From: Metallyticus violacea
Taxonomy: Eukaryota; Arthropoda; Insecta; Mantodea; Metallyticidae
Direction of reading: 5' to 3'
Assembly: GCA_030762175.1 (NCBI GenBank)
Contig: CM060843.1
Span: 32,933,001 to 32,997,000, forward strand
DNA: 64,000 nt
Part shown: positions 55,505 to 64,000 of the stretch, one piece after another
Layout: each line of letters begins with the position of its first letter
Position numbering within the stretch: the first letter of the stretch is position 1
Program-made: the position numbers and the translations under genes
Notes under the pieces: generated by a model
Database searches by the model: none
Told to the model about the DNA's origin: nothing
The model's input: only the letters and a program-made list of their open reading frames with translations

Positions 55505-58500
55505 AACTAAACTAAACTATAAACTAAATTATAATCTAACTAAATTAAATTTAACTAACCTAACCTAACCTAACCTAAACTAACCTAAAATAAACTAAAC
55601 TAACCTAACCTAACCTAACCAAACTAAACCTAACCAAACCTTAACTAAACTAAAGTAAACGAAACTAAACTAAACTAACCTAACCTAAACTAAACTAAAT
55701 TACTAAACTAAAATAAACTCACCTAACATAACCTAAGCTAACCTAGCCTAAACTAAACTAAAGTAAACTAAACTAACCTAACCCAACCTAACCTAAATTA
55801 AACTAAACTAAACTAAGCTAACCTAACCTAAACTAAACTAAACTAAAACAAACAGAACTAAACTAAACCAAACCAAACTAAACTAAACTAAACCATAAAC
55901 TAAACTATAATCTAAACTAAACTAAATTAAAAACTAAACTATATACTAAACTAAAATAAACTAAATTAAAATAAATTAAACAAAACTAAATTAAACAAAA
56001 CTAAACTATACTAAACTAAACTAAACTGAACTATAAACTAAACTATAAACTAAACGAGTAAAATCTAAACTAAACTAAACTAAACTACACTAACCTAACC
56101 TAACATAACCTAACTTAACCTAACCTAACCTAACCTAACCTAACCTAAACCAAACTTAAGTAAACTAAACTAAACTAAACTAATCTAAACTAAATTAATT
56201 TAAACTATAAACTAAACTATAAACTAAACTAAATTAAATAAAATAAACTAAACTAAACTATCCTAACATATCCTAACCTAAACTAAGCTAAACTAATCTA
56301 ACCTAACCTAACCTAACCTAAACTACTCTAAACTAAACTAAATTATAAACTAAACTAAACAATAAATAAACTAAAATAAACTAAACTAAATTAAACTAAA
56401 CTAAACTAAAGTAACCTAACTTCACCTAACCTAACCTAACCTAACCTAAACTAAACTAAACTTACCTAACCTAACATAACCTAACGTAAACTATACTAAT
56501 GTAAACTAAACTAACTAAGCTTAACTAAACTAAACTAAACTGAACTAAATTATCCTAACCTAAATTAAAGTAATCTAACCTAACCTAACCAAACCGAAAC
56601 TAAACTAAACTAAACTGTAAAATAAACTATAAACTAAACTAAACTAAACTATAACTTATCTAAACTAAACTAAACTAAGCTAAACTAAAGTAACCTGACT
56701 TAACCTAACCTAACCTAAACTAAAATAAATTAACCTAACCTAACGTAACGTAAAGTAAACTAATCCAAAATAAACTAACTAAGCTAATCTAAACTAAACT
56801 ACACTAAACTAAACTATACTAAACTATATACTTAACTATAAATAAAACTAAACTAATTAATAAACTAAACTATAAACTAAACTAAACATAACTAAACTAA
56901 ACTAAACTATAAACTAAACTAAACCATAAACTAAAATAAAATAAACTAAACTATAAATTATCTAAACTAAACTAAACTAAAGTAACCTAACTCAACCTAA
57001 CCTAACCTAACGTAAACTAAACTAAACTTACCGAATCTAATTCAAACTAAACTAAACTAGAAACTAAAGTAAACTATAAACTAAACTATAAACTAAACTA
57101 AACTAAACTAAATTATAAATTATCTAAACTAAACTAAACTAAACTAAAGTAACCTAACTTAAACTAACCTAACCTAACCTAAACTAAACTAACCTAACCT
57201 AACCTAACCTAACCTAACGTAACGTAAACTGTATTAATCTAAAATAAACTAACTAAGCTAAGCTAAACTAAACTAAATTAAACTAACTTAACCTAACATA
57301 ACCTAACGTAACCGAACCTAACCTAAACTAAACTAATCTAACCTAACCTAACCTAACCTACCTAACCTAAACTAAACTAAACTAAGCTAAGCTAAGCTAA
57401 CCTAACCTAACCTAACCTAACATAACCTAAACGAAACTAAAATAAACTAAACTAAATTAACAATAAATTGAACTACAAACCAAAATAAATTATAAACTAA
57501 TTTATAAACTATACTAAACTATTAACTAAAATAAATTAACTAAACTAAACTAACCTAAACTAACCTAACCTAAACTAAACTAAATTAAACTAAACTAGGC
57601 TAACCTTACCTAACCTAAAATAAACTAAACTACACTAAACTATTCTAAATCCAACTAAACTAAACTAAACTAACCTAACCTAACTTAACCTAACCTAACC
57701 TAACCTAAACTAAATTATACTCTACTAACCTAACATAACCTAACCTAATCTAATCTAAACTACAATAAACTAAACTAAAGTAAACTAAATTAAACTAAAC
57801 TAAACTAAACTACACTAAATTAAACAATAAACTAAACTAAATTAAACTACAAAATAAACTAAAAACTTAGCTAAACAAAACTAAACTTAACTAAACTACA
57901 CTAACCTAACCTAACCTAACCTAACCTAACTGAAACTAAAGTAAACTAAAATAAAGTATGAACTAAACTAAACTGAATTATAAACTAAATTATAAACTAA
58001 ACTTAACTAAACTAAGCTGTAAACTAAACAAAACTTAACTAAACTTAACTATACTAAACTAAACTTAACTAAGCTAACCTAAACTAACTTAATGTAACCT
58101 AATCTAACCTAACCGAAACTAAACTAAACTAAACTAATCTAACCTAATCTAACTTAAACTAATCTAACCTAAGCTGAACTATAAACTAAAGTAAACTATA
58201 TACTAATCTATAAATTAAACTTAACTAAACTAAACCATAAATTATCTAAACTAAACTAAACTAAGCTAAAGTAACCTAACTTAACCTAACCTAACCTAAT
58301 TAAACTAAACTAAACGAACCTAACCTAACCTAACCTAACGTAACGTAAGCTATACTAATCTAAAATAAACAAACTAAGCTAAACTAAACTAAACTAAACT
58401 ATATACTTAACTATAAACTAAACTTATAAATAAACTAAAATAAACTAAACTATAAACTAAACAAAACTTACCTAAACTAAACTAAAGTAACTTAACCTAA

Positions 58501-58886
58501 CATAACCTAACGTAACCGAACCTAACCTAAACTAAACTAAACTAAACTAAGCTAATCCAACCTAACCTAACATAACTTAAACGAAACTAAACTGAACTAA
58601 ACTAAAATATAAACTACAATATAAACTGAACTAAACTATAAACTAAACTGTAAACTATACTGAACTATTAACTAAAATAAATTAACTAAACTATACTAAC
58701 CTAAAATAACCTAACATAAGCTAAATAGAATTAAACTAAACTAACCTAACCTAACCTAACCTAAAAATAACTAAACTAAACTTAAATAACCTAACCTGAC
58801 CTAACTAAATCTAACCTAAACTAAATTAAACTAAACTAAACTAAACTAAACTAAATTAAGTAAACCAAATTAAATTAAACTAAACT
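55505..58886 (+). repeat. Segmental duplication C, right copy
   Basis: This is the partner of 44620-48125, with the landmarks given there. Relative to it, the copy lacks about 134 bases at about 56.14 kb, where a CTAAC run joins directly to ACCAAACTTAAG. The homologous palindrome site near 58.31 kb is of the uninverted type. The copies diverge at about 58886, where this one turns into CTAACCTAAACTAAACGAACC. Confidence 0.82.
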
Positions 58887-59250
58887 AACCTAAACTAAAC
58901 GAACCTAACCTAACCTAACCTAACCTAAACTAACCTAAAATAAACTAAACTAACCTAACCTAACCTAACCTTACCAAACCAAACCTAAACTAAACTAAAC
59001 TAAACTTAAATAACCTAACCTGACATAACTAAATCTAACCTAAACTAAATTAAACTAAACTAAACTAAACTAAATTAAGTAAACTAAATTAAATTAAACT
59101 AAACTAAACTAAACTAAACGAACCTAACCTAACCTAACCTAACCTAAACTAACCTAAAATAAACTAAACTAACCTAACCTAACCTAACCTAACCAAACCA
59201 AACCTAACATAACCTAAACTAAACTAAACTAAACTAAACGAAACTAAACT
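58781..59250 (+). repeat. Tandem duplication, 234-bp unit
   Basis: CTTAAATAACCTAACCTGAC and all that follows up to CCTAACCAAACCAAACC repeats with an offset of 234 (58781 and 59015). The homologous stretch at 39840-40060 has a single unit. This duplication also marks the junction between segment C' and segment B', so it may be the scar of the exchange that joined them. Confidence 0.82.
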
Positions 59251-62200
59251 AAACTAACCTAACCTAAACTAAACTAAACTAAACTCACCTAACATAACCT
59301 AAGCTAACCTAACCTAAACTAAACTAAAGTAAACTAAACTAACCTAACCTAACCTAACCTAACCTAAACTAAACTAAACTAAGCTAACCTAACCTAAACT
59401 AAACTAAACTAAACGAAACAGAACTAATCTAAACCAAACCAAACGAAACTAAACTAAACCATAAACTAAACTATAAACTAAACTAAACTAAATTATAAAC
59501 TGAACTATAAACTAAACTAAACTAAATTAAAATAAATTAAACAAAATTAAATTAAACAAAACTAAACTATACTAAACTAAACTAAACTGAACTATAAACT
59601 AAACTATAAACTAAACGAGACAAATCTAAACTAAAATAAACTAAACTACACTAACCTAACCTAACATAACCTAACGTAACCTAACCTAACCTATCCTAAC
59701 CTAAACTAAACTAAACTAAACTAAACTAACCTAACCTAACCTAACCTAAACTAAACTAAATTAAATTAACCTAAGCTAATATAGACTGAACTTAAATAAA
59801 CTAAACTAAAGTAACCTAACCTAAACTAACCTAACATAACCTAAACTAAACTTAAGTAAACTAAACTAAACTAAACTAATCTAAACTAAACTAATTTAAA
59901 CTATAAACTAAACTATAAACTAAACTAAACTAAAATAAAGTAAACTAAACTATCCTAACCTAACCTAACCTAACCTAAACTAAACTAATATAACCTAACC
60001 TAACCTAACCTAAACTACACTAAACTAAACTAAATTATAAACTAAACTAAACTATAAATAAACTAAAATAAACTAAACTAAATTAAACAAAACTAAACTA
60101 AAGTAACCTAACTTCCCCTAACCTAACATAACCTAAACAAAGCTAAACTGAACTAAACTATCATAATCTAACCTAAATTAAATTAATCTAACCTAACCTA
60201 CCGGATACTAAACTAAACTAAACTGTAAACTAAACTATAAACTAAATTAAACTAAACTATAAATTATCTAAACTAAAGTATACTAAGCTAAACTAAAGTA
60301 ACCTAACTTAACCTAACCTAACCTAAACTAAAATGAATTAACCTAACCTAACCTAACCTAACCTAACGTAACGTAAACTAATCTAATCCAAAATAAACTA
60401 ACTAAGCTAATCTAAACTAAACTAAACTAAACTAAACTATACTAAACTATATACTTAACTATAAACTAAACTAAACTAATTAATAAACCAAACTATAAAC
60501 TAAACTAAACATAACTAAACTAAACTAAATTAAACTAAACTAAACTAACTTAACCTAACGTAACCTAACGTAACCGAACCTAACCTAAACGAAACTAAAC
60601 TAAACTAAACTAAACTACACTATAAACTAAACTAAACTATAAACTATACTAAACTTTTAACTAAAATAAATTAACTAAACTAAACTACCCTAAACTAACC
60701 TAACTTAAACTAAATTAACTAAACTAACCTAAATTACCTAACAAAAATTAACTAAACTAAACTAAACTATTCTAATTCCAACTAAATTAAACTAAACTAA
60801 ATTAACTAACCTAACCTAACTTAATATAACCAAACCTAACCTAAACTAAACTAAACTATACTTAACTAACCTAACCTAACCTAACCTAACGTAACCTAAC
60901 CTAAACTAAACTTAACTAAACTAAACTAAAACTAAACTAAAATAAACTAAATTAAACTAAATCAAACTAAACTACACTAAATTAAACTATAAACTAAACT
61001 AAAATAAACTACAAAATAAACTATAAACTTAACTAAAAAAACTAAACTAAACTAAACTAAACTAAACTAACCTAACCTAACATAACCTAATTTAAACTAA
61101 ACTAAACTAAACTATAAACTAAATTATAAATTAAACTAAACTATAAATTAACTAAACTAAACTAAACTAAACTAACCTAACCCAACCTAAAACAAACTAA
61201 ACTAATCTAATCTAAATTAACTAACCTAAACTAAACAAAACTAAACCAAAATAAACCATAAACTAATCTATAAACTAAACTAAACTAAACTATAAACCAA
61301 ACTGTAAACTAAACTTAACTACACTATACTGTATACTAAACTAAACTTAAATAAACTTAACTAAACTAAACTAAACTAACCCAAAATAACCTAACTTAAA
61401 TTAACCTAACCTAACCTAACCTAAACTAAACTAAACTAAATTAAACTTAACTAACCTAAACTAAACTAAACTAAACTATACTAAACTAATCTAAACTAAA
61501 CTGCACTATAAACTAAACTATAAACTAAACTAGACTAAAATCTTAACTGTAAACTAAATTAAACCATAAACTAAACTATAAACTAAATTTAACTAAATTA
61601 AACTAAACGAACCTAACCCAACTTAACCTAACTTAATCTAAACTAAAACAAAAGTAAACTAAGCTAACCTAAACTGACCTATCCTCACCTAACCTAAATG
61701 AAACTAAACTATACTAAACTTAACTAAATTAAAAAAAACTAAACTAAACTATAAACTAAACGAAACTAAATAAAACTAACCTAACCTAACCTAACCTAAC
61801 CTAACTTAAGCTTACCTAACCTAAACTAAACTAAACTAAGTTAACCCAAACTAACCTAACCTAACCTAAATTAAACTAAACTAAAGTAACCTAACCTAAC
61901 CTAAACTAAACTAAACTAAATTCAACTAAACTAAACTAAACTAAACTAACTTAAATTAACCTAACCTAACTTAAACTAAACAAACCTAACCCAACCTAAA
62001 CTAAATTAAACTAATTTAAACTATAAACTAAACTATAAATTAAACTAAACTTAAGTATAAACTAAGCTATTAACTAAACTATACTAAACTAAATTGTAAA
62101 GTAAACTAAACTTAGCTAAACTAAACTAAACTAAACTAACTTAATCTAAACCATCCTAACCTAACCTAAACTTATTGAACCAAACTAAGCTAACCTAATC

Positions 62201-64000
62201 TAGCCTAAACTAAACTAACCTAAACGAAACTAAATAAACTAAACTAAACTAAACCAAACTAAACTAAACTAAACTAAACCATAAATTAAACTATAAACTA
62301 ATCTAAACTAAATTATAAACTAAACTATAAATTAAACTAAACTAAAATAAATTAAAATAAATTAAACTAAACTAAATTAAACAAAACTAAACTAAACTGA
62401 ACTATAAACTAAACTTAACGAAACTAAACTATAAACTAAACGAGACTAAACTAAACTAACCTAACCTAAAATAACTCAACCTAACCTAACCTAACCAAAA
62501 CTAAACTAAACTAAACTACACTAAATTAACACTACCTAACCTAACGTAACCTAAAGTAAACAGAACTAAACAAAACTAAACTAACGTAACCTAATCTAAA
62601 CTGAACTAAACTAAACTACACTAAACTGAACTAACCTAACTTAACCTAACTTAAGCTAAACTAACCTACCCTAACATAAGCTAACCTAACCTAAACTAAA
62701 CTAAACTTAAGTAAACAAAACTAAACTAAAGTAAACGAATTTTAATTATAAACTAAGCCTTAAACTAAACTATAAACTAAACTATTAAGTAAACTATACT
62801 ATAAACTAAACTATAATGTAAACTAAACTAAATTATAAACTAAACTAAAGTTAACTAAACTAAACTATAAAATAAACTAAACTAATCTAAACTAAACTAA
62901 ACTAAACTGAACTAAACTAAAGTAATCTTAACTAGCCTAAAGTAAACTGTAAACTTAACTATAAACTAAACTATAAACTAAACTGTGACCAAAACTAAAC
63001 TAAACTATAATCTAAACTATAAACTAAACTAAATTTATCTAAACTATAAATTAAATTAACTAAATTAAACTAAACTAAACTAAATTAACCTAACCAAACC
63101 TAACCTAACTTAACCTAAACTAAATGAAACTAAACTTAACTAAATTAAACTAAACTAAACTGACCTAACCTAAACTAACCTAACCTAATCAAACCTATGC
63201 TAAACTAACCTAACCTAACATAACCTAACCTAACCTAAACTAAACTTAAATAAACTAAACTAAACTAAACTAAGCTAATCTAAACTAAACTAATTTAAAC
63301 TATAAACTTAACTATAAACTAAACTAAACTAAAATAAACTAAACTATTCTCACCTAACCTAACCTAAACTAAACTAAACTAATCTAACCTAACTTAACCT
63401 AACCTAAACTACACTAAACTAAATTAATTATAAACTAAACTAAACTATAAATAAACTAAAATAAACTAAACTAAATTAATGTAACATAACTTCACCTAAC
63501 CTAACCTAACCTAAACTAAACTAAAATTACCTAACCTAACCTAACCTAAAGTAAACTATACTAATCTAAACTAAACTAACTAAGCTTAACTAAAACCTAA
63601 AGTAAACTAAATTCACTAAACTAAACTAAACTAAACTATACTAAACTAAACTAACCTAACCTAACCTTACCTAACCTAAACTAAACTTAACTAAACTAAA
63701 CAATAAACTAAACTAAACTAAACTATAAACTAAATTATAATGTAACTAAATTAAATTTAACTAACCTAACATAACCTAACCTAAACTAACCTAAAATAAA
63801 CTAAACTAACCTAACCTAACCTAACCAAACTAAACCTAACCAAACCTAAACTAAACTAAACGAAACTAAACTAAACTAACCTAACCTAAACTAAACTAAA
63901 TTACTAAACCAAAATAAACTCACCTAACATAACCTAAGCTAACCTAGCCTAAATTAAACTAAAGTAAACTAAACTAACCTAACCCAACCTAACCTAAATT
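59009..64000 (+). repeat. Segmental duplication B, right copy, cut by the window end
   Basis: This copy starts just after the 58.8-59.2 kb tandem duplication and follows 39.83-44.91 kb to the last base of the window, with offsets falling slowly from 19175 to 19091. If the order seen in the left copy continues, a further copy of the 44.9-48.1 kb segment should follow beyond the window; that is a prediction. A block of about 110 bases present near 43.59-43.66 kb (CTAACCTAACCTAAGCTACAC and flanks) is missing near 62.72 kb. Confidence 0.82.

Larger units (their letters stand above)
1..64000. repeat. Pentanucleotide satellite array, (CTAAA)n mixed with (CTAAC)n
   Basis: The whole window is built from tandem 5-base units. 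CTAAA and CTAAC dominate and alternate in runs of about 3 to 8 units; CTAAG, CTATA, TTAAA and CGAAA are scattered variants. An extra AT often shifts the phase and gives a 7-base unit, ATAAACT. G is rare on the + strand and C rare on the - strand, with no strand switch except the five palindromes listed separately. AACCT is the complement of TTAGG, the telomeric unit of many arthropods (family knowledge); calling this array telomere-derived is inference. No gene is possible at length: because 5 and 3 are coprime, CTAAA and CTAAC give TAA in every + frame, and their complements give TAG in every - frame, about every 15 bases. I saw no tRNA, rRNA, retroelement or unique island in any interval. 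Confidence 0.97.

Noticed and set aside
1..64000. Protein-coding genes on either strand
   Set aside because: Pentamers CTAAA and CTAAC give a TAA in each + frame, and their complements a TAG in each - frame, about every 15 bases. Open stretches are short accidents of unit variants, with no start context, domain or codon bias.
1..64000. TATA-like promoters (many TATAAACT and TATAAATTATC strings)
   Set aside because: They are part of the repeat unit and occur all along the array with no gene beside them. A match has no meaning in this composition.
1..64000. CRISPR array
   Set aside because: There is no 20-40 base repeat separated by unique spacers. Everything between repeats is the same pentamer satellite.
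1..64000. G-quadruplex-forming telomeric strand
   Set aside because: The - strand has GG doublets, not GGG, and they are interrupted by TTTAG units. Stable three-layer quadruplexes are not expected; two-layer forms cannot be judged from the sequence.

Overview
The window is one uninterrupted satellite array. I see no gene, RNA gene, transposon or unique-sequence island in its 64 kb. On the + strand almost every position belongs to a tandem pentamer, either CTAAA (read also AAACT) or CTAAC (AACCT). Short runs of the two alternate every few units, mixed with point variants (CTAAG, CTATA, TTAAA, CGAAA) and an interspersed 7-mer phase shift (ATAAACT). G is very rare on the + strand, so strand asymmetry is extreme. 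Both pentamers place a stop codon in every frame of both strands about every 15 bases, so long coding regions cannot exist here.

Organism: AACCT is the complement of TTAGG, the canonical telomeric pentamer of many insects and other arthropods. A eukaryotic, probably arthropod, subtelomeric or heterochromatic block is therefore the best guess. This is an inference from the motif only. No host gene is present to confirm it, and a non-telomeric pentanucleotide satellite is equally compatible with the sequence.

Layout: the pentamers carry enough private variants to reveal long-range order. A marker (AAATAAACTC followed by ACCTAACATAACC) recurs at 765, 8281, 15502, 22839, 37398, 44821, 55711 and 63912. 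From 1 to about 22.8 kb this gives three higher-order units of about 7.2-7.5 kb. About 16.8-26.0 kb is duplicated at about 31.2-39.8 kb (offset 14.39 kb falling to 13.78 kb through indels). About 29.8-32.35 kb is duplicated again at about 32.9-35.3 kb (offset about 3.0 kb). About 39.8-44.9 kb is duplicated at 59.0-64.0 kb (offset about 19.1 kb), and 44.6-48.1 kb at 55.5-58.9 kb (offset about 10.8-10.9 kb). The first 460 bases match the sequence at 42.23 and 61.37 kb.

Superimposed are local events: tandem duplications (60 bp at 49.26 kb, 234 bp at 58.8 kb, about 301 bp at 9.4 kb, about 0.5-0.76 kb at 23.4-24.7 kb, about 0.7 kb at 52.4-53.4 kb), deletions whose ends lie in short direct repeats, small expansions of single pentamer variants, and one unusual microinversion that forms a 43-bp near-perfect palindrome. 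The palindrome is present at five homologous positions, and three other homologous positions lack it. Together these give a relative history of how the array grew by unequal exchange and template switching.
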